A stretch of 46,775 bases of DNA from Cryobacterium tagatosivorans (GCF_004402215.1 NZ_SOEZ01000015.1:1-46775); one strand, 5' to 3'; positions 22,779 through 31,628 are shown, counted from the stretch's first letter. Numbers and translations are program-made. Notes: a model not told the origin generated them from the sequence alone.

Positions 22779-23669
22779 ATGACCGCGACCGCCGAACACA
22801 TGGCCGTCGAACTGGCCTCACAGCCCGAGACCTGGGCGCGTGCAGCCGGGATGACGCGCGAGCAGGCGTTGCTGCCCGCACCGGGCCTCCGGGTCGCCGT
22901 CGTGGGCTGCGGCACCTCCTGGTTCATGGCCCAGTCCTACGCGGCCCTGCGGGAGTCCGGCGGCCAGGGCGTGACCGACGCGTTCGCGGCATCCGAGGCC
23001 TTCGTCAACCGCGACTACGACGCCATCATCGCCCTGACCCGGTCCGGAACGACGACCGAAGTGCTCGAACTGGTGCGCGCCCACCGCGGCGCCGCGCCCA
23101 TCATCGGCATCGTCGGCGACACCTCCTCGCCGCTCGTCGACGAGGTGGACGAGGTCATTGCGCTGCCGTTCGCCGACGAGCAGTCGGTCGTGCAGACGCG
23201 CTTCGCCACGACCGCCCTGGCCCTGATGCGGTCCGCCCTGGGCGAAGACCTCAGCGGCGCCATCGCCGACGCGGAACTGGCCATCGCCGACGACCTGGAC
23301 GACGCTCTGGTCAACGCGGAGCAGTACACGTTCCTCGGCCGCGGCTGGAGCGTCGGCCTGGCGCACGAGGCCGCCCTGAAGATGCGGGAAGCGACCCAGT
23401 CCTGGACCGAGTCCTACCCGGCGATGGAATACCGCCACGGTCCGATCAGCATCGCGGCCCCGAATCGTGTGGTCTGGATGCTGGGGACGCCGCCCACCGG
23501 CCTCGTGCAGGATGTGGCGCACACCGGCGCGCGGTATGTGTCCAGCGCGCTCGATCCGATGGCCGAACTCGTGCGGGTGCACAAGCTCGCCCTGCTGCTC
23601 GCCAGGGCCAGGGGGCTCAACCCCGACCTCCCCCGCAACCTGACCCGATCTGTCATTCTCGACTCGTGA
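22779..23669 (+). CDS. SIS domain sugar isomerase/deaminase (AgaS/GlmS-isomerase-like)
   Basis: A 296-residue protein with two SIS domains, like the isomerase half of glucosamine-6-phosphate synthase. It lacks a glutamine amidotransferase domain, so it would act as an aminosugar-phosphate isomerase/deaminase. Motifs are VVGCGTSWFMAQSYAALR (about 35-55), IALTRSGTTTEVLELV (the Ser/Thr phosphate-binding loop) and, in the second half, FLGRGWSVGLAHEAALKMRE and the GlmS-like PAMEYRHGP. With the kinase and aldolase downstream it is best explained as AgaS-type galactosamine-6-phosphate deaminase/isomerase, yielding tagatose-6-phosphate. Glucosamine-6-phosphate is an alternative. It is first gene of the operon. 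The GTGA overlap with the ROK gene indicates coupling. Confidence 0.9.
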   Translation: MTATAEHMAVELASQPETWARAAGMTREQALLPAPGLRVAVVGCGTSWFMAQSYAALRESGGQGVTDAFAASEAFVNRDYDAIIALTRSGTTTEVLELVRAHRGAAPIIGIVGDTSSPLVDEVDEVIALPFADEQSVVQTRFATTALALMRSALGEDLSGAIADAELAIADDLDDALVNAEQYTFLGRGWSVGLAHEAALKMREATQSWTESYPAMEYRHGPISIAAPNRVVWMLGTPPTGLVQDVAHTGARYVSSALDPMAELVRVHKLALLLARARGLNPDLPRNLTRSVILDS

Positions 23670-24655
23670 CTCTGATCACCTCTCCTGACCGGCCGCCGCA
23701 GGCTGACCGGCCGCAGCCGCTCGGCCCCGGAACCGCCGTCGCCGCGTTCGACGTGGGCGGCACGGACATGAAGGCCGCGCTGTTCGACTCGTCCGGGCAG
23801 ATGCTCGGTCTGCGCCGCACGCCCACGCCGCACCGCGGCACCGAGACCGCCGAGGCCGTGCTCGAGCGTGTCGAGGAGCTCCTGGCCGAGTTCGCGCACA
23901 CCTTTCCGCACGTGCGGCCGGCCGGCATCGGCCTGATCGCGCCGGGCGTCGTCGACGACGACCAGGGAATCGGGCGAGAGTCCGTGAACCTGGACTGGAA
24001 CGACGTCCCGTTCAGGCGGCTGCTGGAGGATCGGCTGCACCTGCCCGCGTCGTTCTCCCACGACGTGCGCGCCGCCGGCGAAGCCGAATTCCAGCTCGGT
24101 GCCGCCCGCGGGTTCGGCACGGTCGTCGTGATCATCGTCGGCACGGGCATCGCCGCGTCCCTCATCGTCAACGGCCGGGCCCACGTCGCCGGCGGTTACG
24201 CCGGCGAGCTCGGGCACTCGATCGTCGACCCCCGCGGCGCACGGTGTGCCTGCGGGGCACGCGGATGCCTCGAAACCGTAGGCTCGGCCGGCGCCATCAG
24301 CCGGCGCTACGCCGAGGCGACCGGCCAGGAGCCGGTCGGAGCCCGGGAGGTGCTGGCGCTGGCCGCGGCCGGCGATCCCGCCGCCCGCAGGATCTGGAAC
24401 GAGGCCATCGACGCGCTCGCGCTCGGCATCGCCCAGGTCACCGCGATCCTGGCCCCGGAGGCCGTCGTCATCGGCGGCGGGCTCGCCGAGGCCGGCGACT
24501 CCCTGTTCGTCCCCCTCCGCGAACGGGTCGACGCCCTGCTCAGCTTCCACCGCCGGCCCCTGGTGTTGCCGGCCCTGATCGGCGAGAACGCCGGACTCAT
24601 CGGCGCCGCCCTGCGCGCCCGGGCCGCGGCCGACCGTTCGGGGCAGGCATCGTGA
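23666..24655 (+). CDS. ROK family sugar kinase
   Basis: A 329-residue kinase starting at a GTG that overlaps the SIS gene stop. The N-terminal 25 residues are Pro-rich. The ATP-binding phosphate-1 motif is AAFDVGGTDMKAALFD (about 30-45). The ROK signature with zinc ligands is HVAGGYAGELGHSIVD followed by CACGARGCLE. The catalytic Asp probably lies in FSHDVRAAGE. ROK kinases phosphorylate hexoses and N-acetylhexosamines at C6. In this operon the likely substrate is imported GalNAc or GlcNAc, giving the 6-phosphate used by the NagA homologue encoded downstream. There is no helix-turn-helix domain, so this is a kinase and not a ROK repressor. Confidence 0.92.
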   Translation: MTLITSPDRPPQADRPQPLGPGTAVAAFDVGGTDMKAALFDSSGQMLGLRRTPTPHRGTETAEAVLERVEELLAEFAHTFPHVRPAGIGLIAPGVVDDDQGIGRESVNLDWNDVPFRRLLEDRLHLPASFSHDVRAAGEAEFQLGAARGFGTVVVIIVGTGIAASLIVNGRAHVAGGYAGELGHSIVDPRGARCACGARGCLETVGSAGAISRRYAEATGQEPVGAREVLALAAAGDPAARRIWNEAIDALALGIAQVTAILAPEAVVIGGGLAEAGDSLFVPLRERVDALLSFHRRPLVLPALIGENAGLIGAALRARAAADRSGQAS

Positions 24656-25623
24656 TCGTCACGGTCACGCCCAACCCGGCCCTCGACCTCACCTACCGCC
24701 TTCCCGCGCTCACCCCCGGCGAAACGCATCGCGTGCCGGCGGCCGCCGTGCGCGCCGGCGGGAAGGGCCTGAACGTCGCCCGGGTGCTGCACCAGCAGGG
24801 CCACCCGGTGCTGGCCGTCTGCCCGGCCGGCGCCGCCTCGGGCGAGGAGTTCGCCGCGGAGCTCCGGTCCAGCGGGCTCCCCCATCGGCTCGTCCCCGTG
24901 CTGGCGCCCACCCGCCGCTCGGTCGCCCTCGTCGACGAGGGACACAACCGCACCACGATCCTCAACGAATACGGCGAGAACCACTCCCCGGCCGAATGGC
25001 TGGCCCTGGCTGACGCCACCGCGGCGGCGCTTCCGGGCGCCACCTGCCTGGTCGGCTCCGGCAGCCTCCCCGCGGGCGCCGACGTCGGCTTCTTCCCGAG
25101 CCTCGTGGCCCTGGCGAGCGCCCGCGGCCTGCCGAGCGTGATCGACACGTCCGGCCCCGCGCTCCTCGCCTCGGCCCGGGCCGGGGCGACCGCGCTCAAG
25201 CCGAACCGGCAGGAACTGGCCGAGGCCACCGGCGAGCCCGACCCGGTGCGCGGCGCGCGGATGCTGCTCGAGCACGGCGCCGGGATGGTCCTCCTCTCTC
25301 TCGGCGAAGAGGGCATGCTCCTGCTCACGGCCGCCGAGCCCGGCCGGCTCTGGCGAGCGCGGCTGCCCCGCGTGCTGCCGGGCAACCCGACCGGGGCCGG
25401 CGACGCGGCCGTTGCGGCCATCGCGTTCTGCCTGGCCACCGGCCTCACCGACCCGGCCCGGATCATCCGTCTGGCCACCGCGTGGTCGGCCGCGGCCGTG
25501 CTCATGCCCCTGGCCGGCGAAATCTCCCCCGACCATGCCGCGCTGGCCGACGAAATCCAGGTTGACGAACTCCCAGCCGACGAACTCCCAGCCGGCGACA
25601 TCCCGATCGAAGGACCCCGATGA
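24652..25623 (+). CDS. PfkB family kinase (1-phosphofructokinase / tagatose-6-phosphate kinase type)
   Basis: A 323-residue ribokinase-fold enzyme. The start IVTVTPNPALDLTYRL and AGGKGLNVARVLHQQG (about 36-52) are typical of the LacC/FruK subgroup. The C-terminal catalytic motif is NPTGAGDAAVAA, with Asp as base. In place of the usual GDS, GDA is seen. In this pathway it would phosphorylate tagatose-6-phosphate to the 1,6-bisphosphate for the aldolase next door. The last 20 residues contain a small duplication (DELPADELPAGD). The GTG start overlaps the ROK gene stop and its own stop overlaps the aldolase start. Confidence 0.91.
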   Translation: MIVTVTPNPALDLTYRLPALTPGETHRVPAAAVRAGGKGLNVARVLHQQGHPVLAVCPAGAASGEEFAAELRSSGLPHRLVPVLAPTRRSVALVDEGHNRTTILNEYGENHSPAEWLALADATAAALPGATCLVGSGSLPAGADVGFFPSLVALASARGLPSVIDTSGPALLASARAGATALKPNRQELAEATGEPDPVRGARMLLEHGAGMVLLSLGEEGMLLLTAAEPGRLWRARLPRVLPGNPTGAGDAAVAAIAFCLATGLTDPARIIRLATAWSAAAVLMPLAGEISPDHAALADEIQVDELPADELPAGDIPIEGPR

Positions 25624-26480
25624 CCCTCACCCCCACCCGAGAGCTGATGCGCTCCGCCGCGACCGGCGGCACCGGGATCGGCGCCTTCAACGTCATCCAC
25701 CTGGAGACGGCCGAGGCGCTCGTGGCCGCGGCCGAACGGGCCGCTCTCCCCGTCATCCTGCAGATCTCGCAGAACTGCGCGAGCTACCACGGCGGGCTGA
25801 GGCCGATTGCGGAGGCGACCCTGGCGATCGCGCGCGCCGCGGCGGTGCCCGTGGCCGTGCACCTCGATCACGCCGAGGACGAAGAGCTCGCCTGCCTGGC
25901 CGTGGACCTCGGCTTCGGTTCGGTCATGTACGACGGGGCGCACCTGGACTACGACGAGAATGTGGCCAGCACGGCCCGCGTGGTCGCCTACGCCCACGCG
26001 CGCGGCGTGTACGTGGAAGCCGAGCTGGGCACGATCGGCGGCAAGGGCGGCGCCCACGCGCCCGGGGTGCGCACCGATCCGGACGAGGCCGTCGCCTTCG
26101 TGCGGGCCACCAATGTCGACGCCCTCGCCGTGGCCGTCGGGTCGTCCCACGCGATGACCAGCCGCGTGGCCGCGCTGGACCTCGAACTCATCGCCCGGCT
26201 GCATGCCGCCGTTGCCGTGCCGCTCGTGTTGCACGGGTCATCCGGTGTCTCCGACGAGCAGATCGTCGGCGCGATCTCGGCCGGCATGACGAAGATCAAC
26301 GTGTCGACCCATCTCAACGGCTTCTTCACCGCCGCGATCCGCGACTACCTGGGCGCCAATCCGACCGTGGTCGACTCGCGGAAGTACGTCGCGGCCGGTC
26401 GCGCGGCCCTCACCGGTGAGGCGGCCCGGATGCTGCGGCTGTTTTCGCTCTCGACGGCGATAGATTTGCAGAAGCCATGA
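25620..26480 (+). CDS. Class II bisphosphate aldolase (GatY/KbaY/Fba type)
   Basis: A 286-residue zinc aldolase starting at an ATG overlapping the kinase stop. It shows GIGAFNVIHLETAEALV, the zinc-ligand motif VAVHLDHAEDEE, the family block VMYDGAHLDYDEN, VEAELGTIGGKGG, LVLHGSSGVSDEQI and the phosphate-binding MTKINVSTHLN. Class II aldolases of this length cleave fructose- or tagatose-1,6-bisphosphate to dihydroxyacetone phosphate and glyceraldehyde-3-phosphate. The operon context favours tagatose-1,6-bisphosphate. The KbaZ/GatZ accessory subunit needed by the enterobacterial enzyme is not present here. Confidence 0.93.
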   Translation: MTLTPTRELMRSAATGGTGIGAFNVIHLETAEALVAAAERAALPVILQISQNCASYHGGLRPIAEATLAIARAAAVPVAVHLDHAEDEELACLAVDLGFGSVMYDGAHLDYDENVASTARVVAYAHARGVYVEAELGTIGGKGGAHAPGVRTDPDEAVAFVRATNVDALAVAVGSSHAMTSRVAALDLELIARLHAAVAVPLVLHGSSGVSDEQIVGAISAGMTKINVSTHLNGFFTAAIRDYLGANPTVVDSRKYVAAGRAALTGEAARMLRLFSLSTAIDLQKP

Positions 26481-26496
26481 GGAAGAACAGGAACCC

Positions 26497-27282
26497 ATGA
26501 ACCGCGCCGAGCGACTCAACGCCGTGCTGGCCCTGCTCGCCGAATCCGGCCAGCTCGAGGTCGACGACATCATCACCCAGCTCGACGTCTCGGCCGCAAC
26601 GGCCCGCCGCGACCTCGACACGCTGGCCGCCCAGCAGTTGCTCACCCGCACCAGGGGCGGCGCGATCGGGCAGACCGTCGCCTATGACCTCCCCCTCCGG
26701 TACAAGAAAGAGCAGCACGCGCCCGAGAAGCAGCAGATCGCCCTGGCCGCCAGCGCGCTCGTCTCCCGCGGCGACGTCGTCGGCCTGTGCGGGGGCACGA
26801 CGAGCACGGCGATCGCGAGCGTGCTCGGCGCCCGCGCCGACATCATGGAGGCCTCCCCGAACCCCAACCTCACGATCGTCACCAACGCCCTGAACATCGC
26901 CGCCCAAATGGCCATGCGCCCGCAGGTGAAGACGGTCGTCACCGGCGGCGTGGTGCACTCCCGCTCCTACGAGCTGGTCGGGCCGTACTCCGACGTCGTG
27001 CTGCAGCAGGTGACCATGGATATCGCCTTCATCGGCGTCAACGGCATCGATCCGGCCGTCGGGGCGACCGTGCACGACGAGCGGGAGGCCGCGGTCAACT
27101 CGCTGATGGCGCGCCGGGCCACCCGGGCCGTCATCGTCGCCGACTCCAGCAAGATCGGCCGAACCGTCTTCGCCACGCTCGGCGACCTCGGGATCTTCAG
27201 CACGCTGATCACCGACGCCGGCATCACGCCCGAGCAGGTCGCCGCGTTCACCGACCGCGGCCTCGAGGTGATCGTCGCGTGA
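26497..27282 (+). CDS. DeoR/GlpR family transcriptional regulator
   Basis: A 261-residue repressor. The N-terminal helix-turn-helix (ERLNAVLALLAESGQLEVDD, then DVSAATARRDLDTLAAQQL) matches the DeoR signature. The C-terminal DeoRC sensor domain has GDVVGLCGGTTSTAIA, VVTGGVVHSRSYELVGP and VIVADSSKIGRTVFA, typical of binding a sugar phosphate. Located inside the operon it probably regulates, 16 bases after the aldolase gene. The repeated TTTGTGATTG-like sites at 22565-22746 are candidate operators, and a sugar phosphate of the pathway is the likely inducer. Confidence 0.94.
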   Translation: MNRAERLNAVLALLAESGQLEVDDIITQLDVSAATARRDLDTLAAQQLLTRTRGGAIGQTVAYDLPLRYKKEQHAPEKQQIALAASALVSRGDVVGLCGGTTSTAIASVLGARADIMEASPNPNLTIVTNALNIAAQMAMRPQVKTVVTGGVVHSRSYELVGPYSDVVLQQVTMDIAFIGVNGIDPAVGATVHDEREAAVNSLMARRATRAVIVADSSKIGRTVFATLGDLGIFSTLITDAGITPEQVAAFTDRGLEVIVA

Positions 27283-28430
27283 GCGCCCACATCATCCACT
27301 CGGCCCGTCTGGTCTCCGGCGGCAGCACCACCGCCGATGCCTGGGTCTCCTTCGAGGGCGACACCGTCGCCGCCGTCGGCACCGGCACCGCCTGGCGCGC
27401 GTTCGGCATCGACCCGGCATCGACCACGGATGCCCGCGGCCGCCTGCTCACCCCCGGCTTCATCGACATCCACTGCCACGGCGGGGGCGGGGCGTCGTTC
27501 GAGGATGGCGCGGAGGCGATTGAGACCGCGCTCGGCCTGCACCACCGTCATGGCACCACCCGGATCGTTTTGTCGCTCGTGACGGCGAGCCAGGCCGACC
27601 TCGAGTCGAGGCTCGCCGTGATCGCCGACGAGACCGAGCGGAATCCGCTCGTTCTCGGCGCTCACCTCGAGGGGCCGTTCCTCGACGACGCCTTCCGGGG
27701 CGCGCACGATCCTGCCCTGCTGCGCGCGCCGGACCCGCAGTCGATCGACCGGCTGCTCGAGGCCGGGCGCGGGCACATCCGCCAGGTCACGCTCGCCCCC
27801 GAGCTGCCCGGCGCGACCGCCGCGATCCGCACCCTCGTCGATGCCGGGGTCGTCGTTGCGGTCGGGCACAGTGCCGCGGACTACAGGGAGGCGATGGCCG
27901 CCTTCGACAGCGGCGCGTCGATCCTGACCCATGCCTTCAACGGGATGCGCGGCATCCACCACCGGGCTCCCGGCCCGGTCGCAGCGGCGACCCGATCGCC
28001 GCAGGTGACCCTCGAGGTGATCAACGACGGGGTGCACGTGCATCCCGAGGTCGTGCGGCTCGCCTTCGCCGGCGCGCCCGGGCGGATCGCGCTGATCACC
28101 GACGCCATGGCCGCGGCGGGGTCCTCCGACGGCCGGTACCGGCTCGGCACGCTCGCCGTGACCGTCACCGACGGCGTCGCCCGGGCCGACCAGGGCGGCT
28201 CGATCGCGGGGTCCACGCTCACCCTCGATGTGGCGCTGCGACGGGCCGTGACCGAGGTGGGTGTCACCCTTGAGGACGCGGTGACCGCCCTGACCGAGAC
28301 CCCGGCCCGGGCGATCGGGCGCGCGCACGACCTCGGGCGGCTCGCCCCCGGCTACGCGGCCGACGCCGTGCTGCTGGGCGACGGCTTCGAGGTCGACGCC
28401 GTGTTCGCGGCCGGCCGCCGGCTGCACTGA
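27279..28430 (+). CDS. nagA: N-acetylhexosamine-6-phosphate deacetylase
   Basis: A 383-residue amidohydrolase that removes acetate from GlcNAc-6-P or GalNAc-6-P. Metal and active-site motifs are TPGFIDIHCHGGGG (about 58-71), LGAHLEGPFL, AVGHSAADYR, LTHAFNGMR and ALITDAMAAAG, whose Asp is the catalytic base. The GTG start overlaps the DeoR stop (GTGA). In a GalNAc pathway it would be the AgaA step, and it could also serve GlcNAc together with NagB at 33880. Acetate released here could be recycled by the acetyl-CoA synthetase at 1856. Confidence 0.95.
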   Translation: MSAHIIHSARLVSGGSTTADAWVSFEGDTVAAVGTGTAWRAFGIDPASTTDARGRLLTPGFIDIHCHGGGGASFEDGAEAIETALGLHHRHGTTRIVLSLVTASQADLESRLAVIADETERNPLVLGAHLEGPFLDDAFRGAHDPALLRAPDPQSIDRLLEAGRGHIRQVTLAPELPGATAAIRTLVDAGVVVAVGHSAADYREAMAAFDSGASILTHAFNGMRGIHHRAPGPVAAATRSPQVTLEVINDGVHVHPEVVRLAFAGAPGRIALITDAMAAAGSSDGRYRLGTLAVTVTDGVARADQGGSIAGSTLTLDVALRRAVTEVGVTLEDAVTALTETPARAIGRAHDLGRLAPGYAADAVLLGDGFEVDAVFAAGRRLH

Positions 28431-28447
28431 TCAGGCGTGCCGACACG

Positions 28448-29167
28448 ATGACGCTCGTCGAAATCTGCGTGGACGACCTGGCCGGCACCCTCGCGGCCGA
28501 AAGCGCCGGCGCCGACCGGGTGGAACTCTGCGCGAACCTCGTCGAGGGCGGGACAACGCCCAGTTTCGGCCTCATCGCCCGGGTGCTCGAGTCGGTGACG
28601 ACCCTCGGCGTGCAGGTGATGATTCGGCCGCGGGGCGGCGACTTCGTGCACTCGGCGAGCGAACTGTCGGTGATGCTCGCGGATGTTCGCGCCGTGCGGG
28701 ACCTCGCCGCCCAGGCGCCCGTTCCGGTCGGGCTGGTCTTCGGCGTGCTGACCGCGGCCGGCGACATCGACATCCCCGCGATGCGGGAGCTCATCGCCGC
28801 GGCGGAGGGGGTGCCGGTGACATGCCACAAGGCCTTCGACGCGGCCCGCGACCTGTTCGCCGCGCACGACGCGCTCACCGGGCTCGGCGTGGTGCGCATT
28901 CTCACCTCAGGCGGCGCGGCCACGGCCACGGCCACGGAGGGATCCCCGGTTCTGCGCGAGCTGGTGGCGAGGGAGCCCGGGGGTCCGGTCATCCTCGCCG
29001 GCGGCTCGGTGCGCGTGGCGAATGTCGCCCGGCTCGTCGCGGACACCGGGGTCACGGAGGTGCACCTGCGCGCCCAGGTCCCCGGCCCGCGCGGTGACGG
29101 CGGCCTGGTCACCGACGCCGCCCTGGTGCGCGCCTTCATCGCCGAGCTGGGCGCCACCCGGCCCTGA
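28448..29167 (+). CDS. cutC: CutC family protein
   Basis: A 239-residue TIM-barrel protein. The start TLVEICVDDLAGTLAAESAG and ADRVELCANLVEGGTTPS (about 23-40) are diagnostic of CutC, as are VMIRPRGGDF, FGVLTAAGDID, TCHKAFDAA and RILTSGG. CutC was named for copper homeostasis, but in many bacteria it lies in amino-sugar operons and its reaction is unsettled. It is last in this operon, 17 bases after nagA, and a terminator-like hairpin follows its stop directly. Confidence 0.93.
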   Translation: MTLVEICVDDLAGTLAAESAGADRVELCANLVEGGTTPSFGLIARVLESVTTLGVQVMIRPRGGDFVHSASELSVMLADVRAVRDLAAQAPVPVGLVFGVLTAAGDIDIPAMRELIAAAEGVPVTCHKAFDAARDLFAAHDALTGLGVVRILTSGGAATATATEGSPVLRELVAREPGGPVILAGGSVRVANVARLVADTGVTEVHLRAQVPGPRGDGGLVTDAALVRAFIAELGATRP

Positions 29168-29190
29168 CCCGGCGCCCACGACGCGCCGGG
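29168..29190 (+). terminator. Hairpin at end of the amino-sugar operon
   Basis: CCCGGCGC (29168-29175) pairs with GCGCCGGG (29183-29190) around a seven-base loop, immediately after the cutC stop codon. No T-tract follows. The stretch to 29346 otherwise holds only the leader of the next small gene. Confidence 0.5.
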
Positions 29191-29346
29191 CGCGCACTCC
29201 CACGCGCCTGCGATTCACCGGCAACGGCCCCCTCCCGGCAGCATCCGCGCAGCCGGGAGCGTACCGTTGGAGCCATGTTCGGCAGCAACCGGGTCGACCG
29301 GGACAGCGGCCGGGTGCACCACACCGATCAACCTGAAGGAGATTCA

Positions 29347-29589
29347 GTGTCGAATCACGATCATGAGCCATGCGCGGCAGAACACCTCGAGGTGCGTCAT
29401 CTGTCCGACCACGAGTGGCGCGTGGGCGACCGGCGCCGAGACGAGCGGTCCCCCAAAAAGGTGCTCGGCTACATCCGGCAGCGCGGTTTGAGTTTCGAGG
29501 TCATGAATATCGAGGCGCCGCGCCGGCACTACCTCTTCGACCGTTTGGATGCGGCGATCGCATCGTTCACCACTGTCACGTCCCGCTGA
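29347..29589 (+). CDS. Small conserved-looking protein of unknown function, 80 residues
   Basis: The GTG at 29347 is chosen because AAGGAG (29336-29341) lies five bases upstream. A longer frame from ATG 29275 lacks such a site. The product is a charged, soluble protein containing HLEVRHLSDHEWRVGDRR, SPKKVLGYIRQRG and FEVMNIEAPRRHYLFDRLDA. The final part looks like a compact alpha/beta domain, and a Tyr-Leu-Phe-x-x-Leu-x-x-Ala pattern is seen in small Micrococcales hypothetical proteins. No function can be assigned. It is not coupled to its neighbours. Confidence 0.7.
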   Translation: MSNHDHEPCAAEHLEVRHLSDHEWRVGDRRRDERSPKKVLGYIRQRGLSFEVMNIEAPRRHYLFDRLDAAIASFTTVTSR

Positions 29590-29716
29590 CGAGACCCCTG
29601 GGCGCGCCCGCGCACCTAGGCTGGACAACGTGGCGCCCTGACCGGGGCGCAAACGTTCTGCAGAACGACCGGTGGGAACGACTGGGTGTCACGGCCCGAG
29701 CGAAGGAGCTTGCGTC

Positions 29717-30685
29717 ATGGCAACAATCGGATGGATCGGCCTCGGGAACATGGGCGGCCCGATGACCGCAAACCTCGTGCGGGCCGGGCACGCCGTGCGC
29801 GGGTTCGACCTCAGCCCCGCCGCGCTCGCTGCCGCCGCGGCATCCGGGCTCACCCCGGCCACGAGCATCGCGGATGCCGTCGCCGGCGCCGACGTGGTGT
29901 TCACGATGCTCCCCAGGGGCGAGCACGCTCTCGCCGTGTACCTGGGCGAGGGTGGCGTGCTCGATTCGGCCGCGCCGGGCACCCTGCTCGTGGACTCCTC
30001 CACCATCGACATGGACTCCGCCCGGAAGCTGCACGATGCGGCCGCCGAGGCCGGGTTCCGGTTCGTGGACGCCCCGGTGTCGGGCGGGATCAGTGGCGCG
30101 GAGGCCGGAACGCTCACGTTCATGATCGGCGGCGATGCCGCATCCGTGGCCGCTGCAAGCGTGTTCATCGAGCCGATGTCAGCCAACATCATCCCGACCG
30201 GGGCCGCGACGACCGGCCAGGCCGCCAAGATCTGCAACAACCTGATGCTGTTCATCAACCTCGCGGGGGCCGCGGAGGGCGCCGTGCTCGCCGACCGGCT
30301 CGGGCTCGACAAGCAGGTGTTCTGGGACATCGCCTCGGTGTCCTCCGGGGACAGCTGGGCGCTGCGCACCTGGTATCCCGTGGCCGGTGTGGTGCCGTCG
30401 TCGGCGGCCAACCGCGACTTCGCGCCCACGTTCACGGCCGAGCTGGCCAACAAGGACATCAACCTGGCCATCGCCGCGGCGAAGGCTACCAACACCCCGC
30501 TGGAGATCGGCGAGCACGTGCAGCAGCTGATGCAGCGGCTGATCGACGCGGGCGAAGGCGCCCGGGACTGCTCCGCGATCGTGAAACTCGTCGACGGGAC
30601 CCTCGGCGCGACTGCCGCCCCGGCCCCGGACTCTGCCCCGGCCACGGCCACGGCCACGGCCTCGACGCCGGCGCCTCGCGCATGA
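29717..30685 (+). CDS. NAD(P)-dependent beta-hydroxyacid dehydrogenase (3-hydroxyisobutyrate dehydrogenase family)
   Basis: A 322-residue oxidoreductase. The Rossmann motif IGWIGLGNMGGPMTANLVRA starts at residue 4. The substrate signature is FVDAPVSGGISGAEAGTLTF, and the catalytic Lys lies in TGQAAKICNNLML. The helical C-terminal domain has NKDINLAIAAAK. A 25-residue Ala/Pro/Thr tail is appended. Homologues oxidise 3-hydroxyisobutyrate, tartronate semialdehyde or related acids, and the exact substrate is not determined by sequence alone. AAGGAG precedes the ATG. The stop overlaps the start of the TSUP permease gene, suggesting the permease carries the substrate or product. Confidence 0.92.
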   Translation: MATIGWIGLGNMGGPMTANLVRAGHAVRGFDLSPAALAAAAASGLTPATSIADAVAGADVVFTMLPRGEHALAVYLGEGGVLDSAAPGTLLVDSSTIDMDSARKLHDAAAEAGFRFVDAPVSGGISGAEAGTLTFMIGGDAASVAAASVFIEPMSANIIPTGAATTGQAAKICNNLMLFINLAGAAEGAVLADRLGLDKQVFWDIASVSSGDSWALRTWYPVAGVVPSSAANRDFAPTFTAELANKDINLAIAAAKATNTPLEIGEHVQQLMQRLIDAGEGARDCSAIVKLVDGTLGATAAPAPDSAPATATATASTPAPRA

Positions 30686-31485
30686 CCCTGCTCGAAAGCG
30701 CGATCATCCTGGTCGCCGGGGTCGCCGCGGGCATCATCAACGTGGTGGCCGGCGCCGGCACGCTGATCACCTTCCCGGTGCTGCTGGCGCTGGGTGTTCC
30801 GCCGATCACCGCGAACGTGTCGAACACCGTCGGCCTGATCCCCGGGTCGGTCGCCGGCGCCTACGGGTACCGTCGCGAGCTGGCCTCCCAGTGGCGCCCG
30901 GTCGCCTGGATGGCGCTGTTCTCCGCCATCGGCGGCATCTCCGGCGGGCTGCTGCTGCTCGTGCTCCCCGGGGACGTCTTCTCCGCCGTCGTGCCGTTCC
31001 TGCTGCTGCTGGCCGCGGTACTCTCGGCCATCCAGCCGCGCGTGGCCAGGTGGGTGCGGCGCAAGGCGCCGGCCGCCCCGGCCGGCTCGGTGCCGACCGA
31101 GACCTCGGTGCTGACCAGGACGGATACGCGGCCGCTCACCCTCGGGCTCGTGCTCGGGGTGCTCGCCACGGGCGTGTACGGCGGCTACTTCGGCGCGGCG
31201 CAGGGCGTGGTGCTGCTGGCGCTGCTCGGCATCCTCTGGTCCACCGACATGCACCGCGCCAACGGCGCCAAGAACGTGCTGGCCGGGGTCGCGAACCTCG
31301 TCTCGGCGATCATCTTCATCACCAGCGGCACCGTGGACTGGCAGATCGCGATCCTGATCGGCATCGGCGCCGCCACGGGCGGCTGGCTGGGCTCCCACAT
31401 CGGCCGCCGCCTGTCCGCGCCCGTCCTCCGCACGATCCTGGTGATCGTCGCCGTCGTCGCCGCCGTAGTCCTCTTCGTGACCTGA
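30682..31485 (+). CDS. TSUP (TauE/SafE) family membrane transporter
   Basis: A 267-residue protein with about eight TM helices in two homologous halves. The first half has AGIINVVAGAGTLITFPVLL and TANVSNTVGLIPGSVAGAYG. The second has the matching GVYGGYFGAAQGVVLLALLG and RANGAKNVLAGVANLVSAI. The family exports or imports sulfite, sulfoacetate, taurine-derived and other organic anions. The ATG overlaps the dehydrogenase stop (ATGA), so the pair is an operon. The cargo may be a small carboxylate or sulfonate handled by the dehydrogenase. Short CCTGACCCG repeats follow the stop, then a hairpin. Confidence 0.92.
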   Translation: MTLLESAIILVAGVAAGIINVVAGAGTLITFPVLLALGVPPITANVSNTVGLIPGSVAGAYGYRRELASQWRPVAWMALFSAIGGISGGLLLLVLPGDVFSAVVPFLLLLAAVLSAIQPRVARWVRRKAPAAPAGSVPTETSVLTRTDTRPLTLGLVLGVLATGVYGGYFGAAQGVVLLALLGILWSTDMHRANGAKNVLAGVANLVSAIIFITSGTVDWQIAILIGIGAATGGWLGSHIGRRLSAPVLRTILVIVAVVAAVVLFVT

Positions 31486-31554
31486 CCCGGCCTGACCTGA
31501 CCCGACCCGGCCTGACCGGCCTCCCGGGCGCCCCGTCTCGCGCCCCTGACCCAC

Positions 31555-31588
31555 TGATCGGCCGCCGCGGAGGGTGGGCGGCCGATCA
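31555..31588. terminator. Hairpin between TSUP gene and repeat-protein gene
   Basis: TGATCGGCCGCC (31555-31566) pairs perfectly with GGCGGCCGATCA (31577-31588). It lies between the convergent genes ending at 31485 and 31629, so it can serve both directions. No T-tract is present on the plus strand. Confidence 0.65.
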
Positions 31589-31628
31589 GAGGAGTGCCCA
31601 GAGGAGTAATGCAGAAGGGCTGGTACCT

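Noticed and set aside
29689..31554. A 621-codon antisense frame across the dehydrogenase and TSUP genes
   Set aside because: It spans two well-supported coupled genes and shows no recognisable domain or ribosome-binding site.
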